Of a stretch of DNA of 64,000 nucleotides, positions 9,929 to 17,630 are shown in pieces. The stretch lies in NCBI GenBank assembly GCA_018362895.1, contig JAHALR010000003.1, forward strand, positions 182,165-246,164, read 5' to 3'. Made by a program: the position numbers and the translations under genes. Each line of letters starts with the position of its first letter. Position 1 is the first letter of the stretch. The notes below the pieces were generated by a model that ran no database searches, had not been told where the DNA came from, and worked only from the letters and a program-made list of their open reading frames with translations. This DNA comes from Clostridium sp. GTDB taxonomy: Bacteria > Cyanobacteriota > Vampirovibrionia > Gastranaerophilales > Gastranaerophilaceae.

Positions 9929-9957
9929 CTAACTATGATTCTACATACTATAATTAG
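9929..9957 (-). promoter_or_regulatory. Candidate C-box operator
   Basis: Imperfect inverted repeat: ctaactat (9929-9936) and ataattag (9950-9957) pair with one mismatch, 21-49 bases before the controller start. Read on the minus strand it has ACT-n6-AGT character like known C-boxes. The assignment rests on position and symmetry. Confidence 0.45.
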
Positions 9958-10014
9958 TAATAATATTTTTTTATTTTAAAATAAGATTAGGCTTCTAAAC
10001 GAAAGGTGCATATA

Positions 10015-10341
10015 ATGAAGAAGTGTAAAATTACTGTTCTAAAAAGAAATTTTGATGAAGAACTTTCAAAACAATATGGAATCGACGGATTAACAGCTTG
10101 TCCGATGTTAAAAGAGGGACAAGAATTTTATGCAGATTGGGAATGTCCGAAAGGTTTTTGTAATGAAGCTTGGAAAGCAATTTACCAGTATGTTTTTGCT
10201 CTGTCACATGGTGCCTCTGATTTGTTTTATTATGGTGATTGGATTAAAGAAAAAGGTGTTGCTATTGTAAGCTGTAATGATGGTTTGAGACCGGTTATTT
10301 TCAAAATTGAAAAAACTGATATTGAATCAAGACCCAATTAA
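10015..10341 (+). CDS. TIGR04076 family protein
   Basis: Cytosolic 108-residue protein that I recognise as a TIGR04076-type conserved hypothetical. It shows KKCKITVLKR at the start, a CPMLKEGQEF segment, a central PKGFCNEAWKAIYQYVFAL and the ending NDGLRPVIFKIE. The biochemical role is not known. The ATG at 10015 is preferred over an in-frame GTG at 10006 because gaaagg (10001-10006) is then correctly spaced. It lies just outside the R-M cassette, divergent from the controller, and is followed by a terminator. Confidence 0.8.
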   Translation: MKKCKITVLKRNFDEELSKQYGIDGLTACPMLKEGQEFYADWECPKGFCNEAWKAIYQYVFALSHGASDLFYYGDWIKEKGVAIVSCNDGLRPVIFKIEKTDIESRPN

Positions 10342-10349
10342 TAATTTGT

Positions 10350-10378
10350 AAAAAGCTCCCCGGACAGGGAGCTTTTTT
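10350..10378. terminator. Intrinsic terminator
   Basis: aaaagctccc and gggagctttt form a strong stem around a short loop followed by a T run. It lies between the TIGR04076 gene and the convergent Cys-rich gene, so it may act in both directions. Confidence 0.85.
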
Positions 10379-10981
10379 CTATTTACAACCGCATTCGCAT
10401 TTTGGTTTGTTATGTTCTTTGCACTTTTCTTTTTTCATTTTTTTGTAGCTGTCTTTCTGACAGTTGTTCAAAATTTCTTCAAAACATTTATCGTGTTGTT
10501 TTTTCTTGTCTTTAATTTCTGATTTTAAATCTTTTATTTTTTCTTTTTGTGCTTTTATGTCATTTGTACATTTTTTGTCACATTTCATTTGTTTAAGCTT
10601 TGCTTTTTCTTGTTTTAGACACATTTTTAGCGGTGCAATTTCGTCAAAGAATTTTTCATCAATACATTTTGCTTTTACTCTTTGTTCTTGAGTTAGAGCC
10701 AATCTGGTATAAATTGAGCATCTTTTTTCGAAATATTTTGTTTTCCATGCTTGAAGTTCTTCGCAGGAATTGAATACAGGGGCGGTGTTACATCCACAGT
10801 CGCATTTAGGTGTACAACCGTCTTTGCATTCTGGTTTTTCACAAGGATTGCAATTGCAAGGCTGTTTAATCGGGCAGGGGGAAGATTTTACGGGACAGGC
10901 GACAGGTACGTTTGTTTGTGCGCATACGCTCATAACAGAGCATACCATTGCAGCAGTGAGGGTGATTGCGAGTTTTTTCAT
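10379..10981 (-). CDS. Cys-rich secreted protein with LTxxQ (Spy/CpxP-like) motif
   Basis: 200-residue exported protein. Residues 1-21 form a signal peptide (KK, hydrophobic core, likely cleavage after VCA). The mature part carries 22 cysteines: a Pro/Cys-rich N-terminal stretch with CDCGC (60-64), a helical middle containing LTQEQ (96-100) and very Lys/Glu-rich helices, and a CECGC tail (195-199). LTxxQ followed by amphipathic helices recalls the Spy/CpxP periplasmic chaperone and metal-sensor family. The Cys clusters suggest metal binding or disulphides. The next gene upstream on the same strand is a Fur-family regulator. The function is inference only. Confidence 0.7.
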   Translation of the reverse strand: MKKLAITLTAAMVCSVMSVCAQTNVPVACPVKSSPCPIKQPCNCNPCEKPECKDGCTPKCDCGCNTAPVFNSCEELQAWKTKYFEKRCSIYTRLALTQEQRVKAKCIDEKFFDEIAPLKMCLKQEKAKLKQMKCDKKCTNDIKAQKEKIKDLKSEIKDKKKQHDKCFEEILNNCQKDSYKKMKKEKCKEHNKPKCECGCK

Positions 10982-11027
10982 ATAGTTCTCCTTAAATTTA
11001 CAAATAACTTTTGTTATTCACAAATTA

Positions 11028-11055
11028 ATTATAAAATTTCCTGTGCGGGTGTAAA
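11028..11055 (-). promoter_or_regulatory. Promoter of the Cys-rich protein gene
   Basis: On the minus strand TTTACA (11050-11055) and a perfect TATAAT (11028-11033) are 16 bases apart, giving a leader of about 40 bases before the ATG at 10981. The hairpin-capable aataac-tttt-gttatt (about 11003-11018) lies in that leader. Confidence 0.6.
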
Positions 11056-11102
11056 CTCTGAGCGGGGGTAGCCTGTAAGGTTATTTGTAAATGGAGAAAG
11101 GT

Positions 11103-11549
11103 TTAGTGTTCTTTTTTTATACAATCACTGCATTCACCGTAAAGCTCAAATTTATGTCCTGTAATGTTAAAACCTGTTGATCTGGCAATATCTTCTTCAA
11201 CTTTTTCAACAGGACATCCGTCAATTGGAATCATTTTTTTACACTTTGTACAAATCATGTAATGGTGATGTTTTTCTTTCATCAATTCAAAACGTGCTTT
11301 GTTGTCATCGAGCATAAATGATTTTTTGACAATATTTAAAGACGAAAGTTTTTCCGTAATTCGGTAGATGGTTGATAGTGAAAGTTTGTCATTTTTTTGT
11401 TTTAGATTTGAATAAATTTCGTCTATTGTTAATGGAAAACTTTCATTTTCTAAGCATTCAATTACGTCATTTCTGTTTTTGGAATATCTCTGTCCTTTCA
11501 GAGCTTCTTTATAACAGTTATTTTTTGTTGTTTTAAAAGAAGATGACAT
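11103..11549 (-). CDS. Fur-family metalloregulator (Fur/Zur/PerR)
   Basis: 148-residue DNA-binding metal sensor. A winged-helix N-terminus (LTIDEIYSNLKQ, LSLSTIYRITEKLSSL) is followed by the dimerisation domain with the HHHYMICTKCKK motif (His94-96, Cys100/103) and a second CxxC pair (Cys140/143), the structural zinc site of the family. Sequence alone does not tell iron, zinc or peroxide sensing. The Cys-rich secreted protein is its same-strand neighbour downstream, and a Fur-box-like palindrome lies in the upstream intergenic region. Confidence 0.9.
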   Translation of the reverse strand: MSSSFKTTKNNCYKEALKGQRYSKNRNDVIECLENESFPLTIDEIYSNLKQKNDKLSLSTIYRITEKLSSLNIVKKSFMLDDNKARFELMKEKHHHYMICTKCKKMIPIDGCPVEKVEEDIARSTGFNITGHKFELYGECSDCIKKEH

Positions 11550-11624
11550 AATTACCTCTATAAACTAATAATTTTATTTTATCACAATTGGGTAGTTGAT
11601 TAAATTTGTTCAGGTGATTTAATG

Positions 11625-11653
11625 TTAATGCAAATGCAAATCATTTGCATTAA
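11625..11653. promoter_or_regulatory. Fur-box-like palindrome
   Basis: ttaatgcaaatg (11625-11636) and catttgcattaa (11642-11653) are perfect inverted 12-mers. Within them TGCAAAT-c-ATTTGCA (11635-11649) is an exact 7-1-7 palindrome, the geometry of Fur/Zur/PerR operators. It lies between the divergent Fur-family gene and the gene starting at 11688, about 80-100 bases from the former and 35 from the latter, so it could control both. Confidence 0.65.
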
Positions 11654-11687
11654 GCTTTGTGTATAAAAATAAAATAAGGAAAAAATT

Positions 11688-12731
11688 ATGCCGATTTCTG
11701 CCAATTTAAAAGTTTTGGGGAAATATCTCGACCAACCGTATATGGTTAAAAAGTTATATAATGCAATGCCGCCTGTGCTTACTGGGTTGGCCGCAGGATA
11801 TGGAATATATGATACATTTCAGTCTCCAAAAGAAAACAGGAAGAAAAAAGCCGTTAAAAACGCATCTGTCCTTGCTTTTACCGTAGTTTCTGCTTTGCTT
11901 GCAACAAGAGGATTGACCGTAAAGAAGAAAGAAATTTTCCCCGGGATAATTGAATTACCTGAAATTGACAAAGACGGAATTGCTGAAGTTCTTGCAAAAC
12001 CTGTTTCTGATAAGACTAAAAAACTTATTAATAAAGTTAAAGATGAAAAAGTCTTGAATTTTTCATCAGTAAAGACTCTTATGCAAGAATTTAGAGATAA
12101 ATTTAAAGATGAGAAATTAATCTCAAAAATCATTCCGGACCCTGAGAGTGAAGCTCCTTTTGCTGATCTTGGGAAGTTATCTCTGTTAGGCTTTATACCT
12201 GTTGTTGGAGGGGTATTGGGTGGAGTTGTCGGTGACAGATTAACCAAAGATAATTGGAAAAAGAATTTTCCCGATAAAGTTAAAGAAGGCACTTATCAAT
12301 ATTTGAATAATATTGCACTTTGTAATGTGGGTGCGGGTTTGGGCGCATTGACTATGAATGCTTTCAAAGTGAAGTCCAAAGCTGCAAGGTTTGCCGCAAT
12401 GATGAGTGGTGTGCTTGGTGTTGGTTTGGTTGCAGGTAATGCAATTGCAAATTTTGTTGGCAAAAATTATATTGACCCTATTTTTGATAAAAATAAGAAA
12501 AATGAATACAAGTCCTTAAAGGATATGATAAAGAATCTTAATTCCGAAAGACATCCTGAAGCTTTGGATGTAAGCTTGCATCTTGATGATGTTGCTTCGG
12601 TCGGATTCATTTCAGGTTTGAAATGGATAGGACCGATTTTACCTGTACTTTACTCAGTCTCTGCATACAGGGCCGGCATAGGTTATAGAAACGGACATAA
12701 GGAGTCGCAAAATATTGTTAAGCAAAATTAA
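11688..12731 (+). CDS. Gly/Ala-rich multi-helix membrane protein, unknown function
   Basis: 347-residue protein not recognised. Hydrophobic stretches occur at about 29-45, 57-72, 164-185, 205-225, 233-257 and 305-325, rich in Gly and Ala (FIPVVGGVLGGVVGDRL, MMSGVLGVGLVAGNAI), separated by strongly basic or charged linkers. A soluble Lys/Asp-rich region spans about 75-160. There is no cleavable signal peptide. A good RBS (aagga, 11676-11680) supports the ATG. It sits just after the Fur-box-like palindrome, so metal-responsive expression is possible. It may be distantly related to the small protein at 3585-3956. Confidence 0.75.
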   Translation: MPISANLKVLGKYLDQPYMVKKLYNAMPPVLTGLAAGYGIYDTFQSPKENRKKKAVKNASVLAFTVVSALLATRGLTVKKKEIFPGIIELPEIDKDGIAEVLAKPVSDKTKKLINKVKDEKVLNFSSVKTLMQEFRDKFKDEKLISKIIPDPESEAPFADLGKLSLLGFIPVVGGVLGGVVGDRLTKDNWKKNFPDKVKEGTYQYLNNIALCNVGAGLGALTMNAFKVKSKAARFAAMMSGVLGVGLVAGNAIANFVGKNYIDPIFDKNKKNEYKSLKDMIKNLNSERHPEALDVSLHLDDVASVGFISGLKWIGPILPVLYSVSAYRAGIGYRNGHKESQNIVKQN

Positions 12732-12750
12732 TTACCTCCTTTAGCCATGT

Positions 12751-12874
12751 TTGCTTATATTATGTTTGGGATATAATTAACAATGTAGTACAGTAATTGA
12801 ACTTTATACGGAAAACGCAGGGGCAGACGCCTGAAACAGAGTGAAAGCAAAACCCGCCAAGTATGTTAAAGTTC
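12751..12874 (+). promoter_or_regulatory. rpsB promoter and structured leader RNA
   Basis: A promoter-like TTGCTT (12751) and TATAAT (12772-12777, 15-base spacer) precede a leader of about 110 bases. GAACTTTA (12799-12806) pairs perfectly with TAAAGTTC (12867-12874), extended by tac/gta, closing a roughly 75-base structured domain with an internal caggggcagacgcctg hairpin. It ends about 10 bases before the RBS. Ribosomal protein S2 often regulates its own mRNA, so this is a candidate autoregulatory leader. Confidence 0.5.
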
Positions 12875-12893
12875 GTAGAAAAAGGAGAAACAG

Positions 12894-13502
12894 ATGCCGG
12901 TAGCATCAATGATTGATTTACTCGAAGCAGGTGTACACTTCGGACACCAAACACAAAGATGGAACCCCAAAATGAAACCGTATATTTACGATATCAACCG
13001 TCGTTGGTTAGGCGGTATGTTGACTAACTTTGAAACTATCAGAGGCAGAGTTAACAAACTCAGAGAACTTGAAGAATTCGTAAACTCAGGTCACATCGAA
13101 AAACTTCCGAAAAAAGAAGTTGTTCAAATGACTAAAAAACTTGAAAAATTGTCAAAAACATTGGGTGGTATCAAAGAAATGCGCGGTATGCCCGATCTGA
13201 TTTTTGTAGTTGATCAGAAAAAAGAAGATATTGCTATTGCAGAAGCTAACAAATTGCATATTCCTGTAATTTGTCTTGCTGATACAAATGCTAACCCTGA
13301 CGGAATTGATTATATTATTCCTGGTAACGATGATGCTATTCGCTCAATCAGATTGATTGCTTCAAAACTTGCTGATGCTGTTTTGGAAGGTAAACAGTTG
13401 AGAGAAAATAAAGCAGTTGGCGCAAAAGCAGAAACGATTAAAGCTGAAGATGCAGGCGTTACTGAAGAAGCTAAAACAGAAGAAGCTCCCGCTGAAGCTT
13501 AG
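12894..13502 (+). CDS. rpsB: 30S ribosomal protein S2, internally shortened
   Basis: Small-subunit protein S2, required to assemble the 30S head region with S1. The N-terminus (MPVASMIDLLEAGVHFGHQTQRWNPKMKPYIY) and everything from NRRWLGGMLTNF onward, including LGGIKEMRGMPDLIFVVD and PGNDDAIRS, are clear S2. Residue Tyr32 is followed almost directly by Asn35-Arg-Arg-Trp38, where E. coli S2 has Trp at 96, so about 58 residues are missing in frame. Total length is 202 instead of about 260. A Glu/Ala-rich tail follows. RBS aaggag supports the start. Either a real deletion or an assembly collapse. Confidence 0.9.
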   Translation: MPVASMIDLLEAGVHFGHQTQRWNPKMKPYIYDINRRWLGGMLTNFETIRGRVNKLRELEEFVNSGHIEKLPKKEVVQMTKKLEKLSKTLGGIKEMRGMPDLIFVVDQKKEDIAIAEANKLHIPVICLADTNANPDGIDYIIPGNDDAIRSIRLIASKLADAVLEGKQLRENKAVGAKAETIKAEDAGVTEEAKTEEAPAEA

Positions 13503-13515
13503 TCAAAATACTTTA

Positions 13516-13552
13516 TAGCGGGTAAGGTAATATAAAAATACCGTGCCCGCTA
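13516..13552 (+). other. Hairpin between rpsB and tsf
   Basis: tagcggg (13516-13522) pairs with cccgcta (13546-13552), with an inner ggta/tacc stem. It is not followed by a T run, so it is more likely an mRNA processing or attenuation element than a full terminator. Confidence 0.5.
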
Positions 13553-13595
13553 TTATTATAAATTATTATTAATTTAATAAAGAGAGGATAAAATT

Positions 13596-14462
13596 ATGAC
13601 AATAACCGCTGCTATGGTAAAAGAACTTAGAGAAAAAACCGGTGCAGGCATCCTTGATGCTAAAAAAGCACTTACCGAAAACGACGGTGATATGGAAAAA
13701 GCTATGGAATATCTCCGCCAAAAAGGTATTGCTTCTGCTGAAAAGAAAATGGGTAGAATTGCTGCTGAAGGTTTGGTGGGTTCTTACGTTGAAGGTAATG
13801 TCGGTGCAATGATTGAAGTAAACTGTGAAACTGATTTTGTTGCTAAAAATGATGAGTTCAAAGAACTTGTTTCTAATCTTGCCCAGCTGATTGTTGCTAA
13901 AAAGCCTGCTGATGTTGATGCTTTGTTAGCTACAACTTGTGACAAGTGCAACAAAAAAGTAGAAGAAATTATTAAAGAGAAAGTAGCTACTATCGGTGAA
14001 AAAATTACTGTGAGAAGATTTGTAATTGTTGAAGGCAATCCTGCTACTTATATCCACAATGGAAAAATCGGTGTATTGCTCAACACTGACAAAGCTGATG
14101 AAACTTTGGAAAAAGATATTTGCTTGCATATTGCTTCAAATGCTCCTGAGTTTGTTTCAAGAGAAGAAATCCCACAATCTGTTATAGATGAAGAAACAAG
14201 AATTGAAATGGGTAAAGAAGATTTGGCTAAAAAACCTGAACAAATCAGAGCTAAAATTGTTGAAGGCAGAATTAACAAATTAATGGCTTCCAGATGTTTG
14301 TTGGAACAGCCGTTTGTTAAAAATCCGGATCAAACAGTTGCTCAGCTTTGTGAAGGCAAATTAACAGTAAAATCATTCGTACGCTATGTACTGGGTGAAG
14401 GTCTTGAAAAAAGACAGGACAACTTTGCTGAAGAAGTTGCTAACCAGATGGCAGGCAACTAG
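13596..14462 (+). CDS. tsf: Elongation factor Ts
   Basis: Guanine nucleotide exchange factor that regenerates EF-Tu-GTP. 288 residues, with the N-terminal UBA-like domain (VKELREKTGAGILDAKKAL), the signature around GSYVEGNVGAMIEVNCETDFVAKN and the C-terminal core (QPFVKNPDQTVAQ). Strong RBS agagagg precedes the ATG. It follows rpsB, the common bacterial pair, and ends at a terminator. Confidence 0.96.
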   Translation: MTITAAMVKELREKTGAGILDAKKALTENDGDMEKAMEYLRQKGIASAEKKMGRIAAEGLVGSYVEGNVGAMIEVNCETDFVAKNDEFKELVSNLAQLIVAKKPADVDALLATTCDKCNKKVEEIIKEKVATIGEKITVRRFVIVEGNPATYIHNGKIGVLLNTDKADETLEKDICLHIASNAPEFVSREEIPQSVIDEETRIEMGKEDLAKKPEQIRAKIVEGRINKLMASRCLLEQPFVKNPDQTVAQLCEGKLTVKSFVRYVLGEGLEKRQDNFAEEVANQMAGN

Positions 14463-14478
14463 AGCTGTTTTGAAATTT

Positions 14479-14513
14479 AAAAAGCCTCTTGCTTTCAGCA
14501 GGAGGCTTTTTTA
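14479..14513. terminator. Intrinsic terminator of tsf
   Basis: aaagcctcttgc and gcaggaggcttt form a 12-bp stem around tttca, followed by a T run. It touches the stop codon of the convergent XRE gene. Confidence 0.88.
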
Positions 14514-14720
14514 TGAAAATAAATCTTTTATATCTATTTTCAAGGCATTTGCTATTTGAATAAGACGTTTTAGACTTGGTGTTCTTTTTCCGCATTCGAT
14601 TGCAACAACATAATCTTTTGAAATTTCTGCCATTACGCTAAGTTGCAGCTGTGTTAGGCCTTTTTGTTTTCTGTATTTTTTAATATTTTCTTGAATTAAT
14701 TTTATTGTACTATTTGTCAT
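14511..14720 (-). CDS. Small XRE-family HTH regulator
   Basis: 69-residue protein made of a single helix-turn-helix domain (IKKYRKQKGLTQLQLSVMAEIS then VVAIECGKRTPSLKRLIQIANALKIDIKDLF). No second domain, so a simple DNA-binding repressor or controller is likely; the target is unknown. It resembles the R-M controller in size but has no restriction genes beside it. Its stop overlaps the tsf terminator. Confidence 0.85.
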   Translation of the reverse strand: MTNSTIKLIQENIKKYRKQKGLTQLQLSVMAEISKDYVVAIECGKRTPSLKRLIQIANALKIDIKDLFS

Positions 14721-14872
14721 ATTTATATTTTAGTGTTAAAATTGGATATCAAGTTGTACTATTTGTTCAATAGGATCAAATTATTTAATACTTTACAAAT
14801 CTTTTCACAAACCATGAGAAATTTGATATCATAAAAATAATCATTAATAATGTTTTTTATGAGAGTAAACAG

Positions 14873-15676
14873 TTGAGGATGGGTAGAATATTGAAAAAGA
14901 AGAGTTTTAAAAATTTAATAGCAGCAGCAATAATTTTTTGTGTAATGCAAACTTCGTCAATTGCCGCAGATGCTCCGAAGCCGTCTATGAGACCGGGCAT
15001 TCAGCCGCCTTCACAGCCTAATGACTTTATAAAAAATACAAAAGCAAACAACAAGAAAAAGAAAATTGAAATCTATACGGATGAAAACGGCATACAAATT
15101 TCAAAAGCCCAGAAAGAGCGTTCTGAACAGTTGAAAAAAACATATAAAGGTGTCACTAAAGATGAACGAATTATGGAAGCTTTGGAGCTGTTAAAAGGTG
15201 GTTTAGGTGATTTTTCAAGAAAAGCAATAATGGGAAACAACCTTTCTGAAAAACCTATGATTGTTGAGTTTTCTAATTTAAGTAATTTCGGACAGGCATA
15301 TTCAAACTTTGATGCACTGGGCTGGAAAAAGAAAAACCGTCTGTATATTCATATAAATGAAAAACATCAGGATGCTCCGACACCTGCTCTTGCTGCTGTG
15401 CTTGCACATGAGGCTTTGCATCAGGATGATTTCAATTCTTTGAATGAAGAAACTTATGCATGGACATTAGAGGCTGCTGTATGGACAAAACTTTCGGAAA
15501 AAGATCCGAAATATAATGACAGTATGCATCCTCTTGTTATAAGAGAGAATACATTGAAAAAGCTTTTTATTAAAGGTAATTATACAAGCAAATTTATTAG
15601 AAAAACGGTTTATTCAAACCCTGGCTATGCAAATCTTCCTTCTCGTTCTCCAGGATTTGAAGACGACAGTTTATAA
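14873..15676 (+). CDS. Secreted HExxH protein, putative metalloprotease
   Basis: 267-residue exported protein with a signal peptide (KKKSFKN, hydrophobic core, cleavage near SIAA at about 32). A Pro-rich then Lys-rich low-complexity segment (about 35-90) leads to a globular part containing LAHEALHQDD (His179, Glu180, His183) and NEETYAW (Glu192/193) ten residues on, the spacing of gluzincin-like zinc peptidases. No known family was recognised. Start choice is uncertain: TTG 14873 (gagag seven bases upstream), ATG 14879 or TTG 14891 all keep the signal peptide. A strong terminator follows. Confidence 0.7.
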   Translation: MRMGRILKKKSFKNLIAAAIIFCVMQTSSIAADAPKPSMRPGIQPPSQPNDFIKNTKANNKKKKIEIYTDENGIQISKAQKERSEQLKKTYKGVTKDERIMEALELLKGGLGDFSRKAIMGNNLSEKPMIVEFSNLSNFGQAYSNFDALGWKKKNRLYIHINEKHQDAPTPALAAVLAHEALHQDDFNSLNEETYAWTLEAAVWTKLSEKDPKYNDSMHPLVIRENTLKKLFIKGNYTSKFIRKTVYSNPGYANLPSRSPGFEDDSL

Positions 15677-15688
15677 GCAAAAAAGCAA

Positions 15689-15726
15689 AAAAAACGGCTT
15701 TCAAATTTTGAAAGCCGTTTTTTTTT
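15689..15726. terminator. Bidirectional intrinsic terminator
   Basis: aaaacggctttcaaa and tttgaaagccgtttt form a long near-perfect stem flanked by A and T runs, between convergent genes. Confidence 0.9.
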
Positions 15727-17446
15727 ATTGATAAAGCGGTTTTAGTTTTTCTTCCTGCTGAGGGATTTTACCTTCTTCAATCGGAAGATATGCTCTGTAA
15801 TCAATCACAGGGAAGCAGTTGTCGATTGATTCAATTTCTGAAAGAACATGTTCATCAATATTTCCTGATTCAATCATATCAGCTATTGTTTCAAATCTTT
15901 CAACGTGCTCTCTGAATCTGTCAGTTGCATAGTCTTTTGCCTGCCATGTTGTGATTAAGAACGGCCAGTCAGAACTTTGCAAAAGTAGATTTTCTCTTGC
16001 AAGCTGATTTAGGGCTCTATGCAATAATTTATCTTCAGGTATTTTTTCATATTTTGACGCAATATCAATTATTCGTTTTTCACAACCGTGAATAATAGGC
16101 CACATCCATTCGGTAAGGTGATTTTGCCATACATAGAAGTGTCCGCCCTGACCCCATGAAGATTCAGGAATTTGGATTGCTTCTGTTGGTGGATGAGCTT
16201 TGAGATATTCACCAGCTGTCATTCTTTCAACTTGAGGAAGATAGTTGTTGAATTTTCTGATTACCTGTTTTATGAATTCAACACCTTCAAACCACCAGTG
16301 TCCAAACAATTCCGTATCAAATGAAACCATTACAAGACCTTCTTTGTTTTTAGAAAGTTTGTAATCATTCAGCAAATGATAAATCAAAGTTGTATAGTGA
16401 TCGGAGTTCAGATTTACCTGTGACATAGCTAATACCGGGTCGTAAAGCATTTTGTCACCGAGATCTGTTGTTGAAGAAGTTATTCTCCAATAGTGAGCAC
16501 CTGATTTGTCATCTTTTTTGTGAAACTCTCTGTAACAACCGTCACCCGGGTATCCATCAGCTGCTGACCAAACCTGAAAACCAGCTCTGTCATTTCTTCC
16601 CATAACAGCAACCTGTGCATCAGGAAGCCAGTAAGCAGAGTATGTGTCATAACCGGTTGGTTCTCTTTCAGGCAGAGGAATGTATTCAATATTTCCGTAA
16701 ACACCAATTACACGTCTGTTACCAATTGAGTTTCCTCCTTCGATTACGTGAGATTCAGTAAAGAAGTATTCGATATCATTGTTTTGAAGAGTTACTTCAA
16801 TAGCTGGGCGCCATTTTTTCTGTCCGTCTTTTCCTGTGTATTCATAACCCTGTCTGTATGCACATTCAGGAAGCCATGCCCCTTTGGCTTTTTTGCCAAA
16901 GAGTCTTTTTGTTGTATCAGAACCGATTTTAAACTGGGCATTCAAGTTTGAATCAGTAGCAAGAAGAGGAGAAAATCCGTGTGTTGCCCCTGATGTGGTA
17001 ATTTCGATACAACCAAGATCCTGGTATTTTTTGAAAGCACCGATTAAATCTTTGTTGTATTTATTAATGAAAGAATCTTTGATGTGGTTAAACCAATCAA
17101 AATAATATTTTGCAAGGTATTTCAAATGTTGTGAATGAGCTACTTCAGGATCGGGATATCTTTCCAAATCTCCTGAAACTGCTTTAATTCTTGCATCAAG
17201 ATAGTCGATGAAACCTTGTTTTAGATGTTCATCATTCAATTGTTCCGCCAAAATAGGTGTGATACCTACGGTAAGTTTGGCTTTTATACCTTCATCATCA
17301 TACAATTCCGAAATTGCATTAAGTAACGGAACGTATGTTTCTGCCATACATTCGTAGAGGTTTTCTTCCCCGAAAGGCCACATACCGGCTTTTCTGTAAT
17401 AAGGAAGGTGGGAGTGTAGCATAAATACGAATTGTCCTACTGACAT
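15725..17446 (-). CDS. 1,4-alpha-glucan branching enzyme, GH57 family
   Basis: 573-residue cytosolic enzyme forming alpha-1,6 branches in glycogen. The start (FVFMLHSHLPYYRKAGMWPFGEE) matches GH57 branching enzymes (DUF1957 type). The catalytic nucleophile is expected at Glu194 in AWLPECAYRQG, and the acid/base Asp377 is in VSFDTELFGHWWFEG. A C-terminal helical region carries the SSWGQGGHFYVWQN and DWPFLITTWQ segments. An aldolase lies downstream of the upstream region; no other glycogen genes are adjacent. The GH15-like protein at 62136 may act in the same metabolism. Confidence 0.9.
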   Translation of the reverse strand: MSVGQFVFMLHSHLPYYRKAGMWPFGEENLYECMAETYVPLLNAISELYDDEGIKAKLTVGITPILAEQLNDEHLKQGFIDYLDARIKAVSGDLERYPDPEVAHSQHLKYLAKYYFDWFNHIKDSFINKYNKDLIGAFKKYQDLGCIEITTSGATHGFSPLLATDSNLNAQFKIGSDTTKRLFGKKAKGAWLPECAYRQGYEYTGKDGQKKWRPAIEVTLQNNDIEYFFTESHVIEGGNSIGNRRVIGVYGNIEYIPLPEREPTGYDTYSAYWLPDAQVAVMGRNDRAGFQVWSAADGYPGDGCYREFHKKDDKSGAHYWRITSSTTDLGDKMLYDPVLAMSQVNLNSDHYTTLIYHLLNDYKLSKNKEGLVMVSFDTELFGHWWFEGVEFIKQVIRKFNNYLPQVERMTAGEYLKAHPPTEAIQIPESSWGQGGHFYVWQNHLTEWMWPIIHGCEKRIIDIASKYEKIPEDKLLHRALNQLARENLLLQSSDWPFLITTWQAKDYATDRFREHVERFETIADMIESGNIDEHVLSEIESIDNCFPVIDYRAYLPIEEGKIPQQEEKLKPLYQ

Positions 17447-17562
17447 AAATTCTCCTTTTCTCTTAATTTGCGCTTTTGTATTTTGCGCTTTTTCTAAAAC
17501 ATATATATAATTATCGACCCCGTGTGTCTGTATTAAATATAGTTATATCACAATTATTGATA

Positions 17563-17602
17563 AAATATAACCCCATAGAACTAATTCTAAAGGGTTATAT
17601 TT
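17563..17602. repeat. 40-base near-perfect palindrome
   Basis: Outer arms aaatataaccc (17563-17573) and gggttatattt (17592-17602) match exactly, and inner arms tagaa/ttcta pair as well. It is 28 bases beyond the stop of the aldolase gene and about 115 bases before the GH57 start, both on the minus strand. It could be a weak terminator for the aldolase or an operator for GH57. Confidence 0.6.
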
Positions 17603-17630
17603 ACAAAAATATATGTAATGATGCAGATTT

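Noticed and set aside
10996..11092. 13-base inverted repeat atttacaaataac / gttatttgtaaat with a 71-base spacer
   Set aside because: Exact but AT-rich and too widely spaced for a hairpin terminator; no matching insertion sequence or integrase. Kept out of the feature list.
13516..13552. Hairpin between rpsB and tsf as a full terminator
   Set aside because: No T run follows and tsf needs transcription from rpsB in most bacteria; listed only as an RNA structure.
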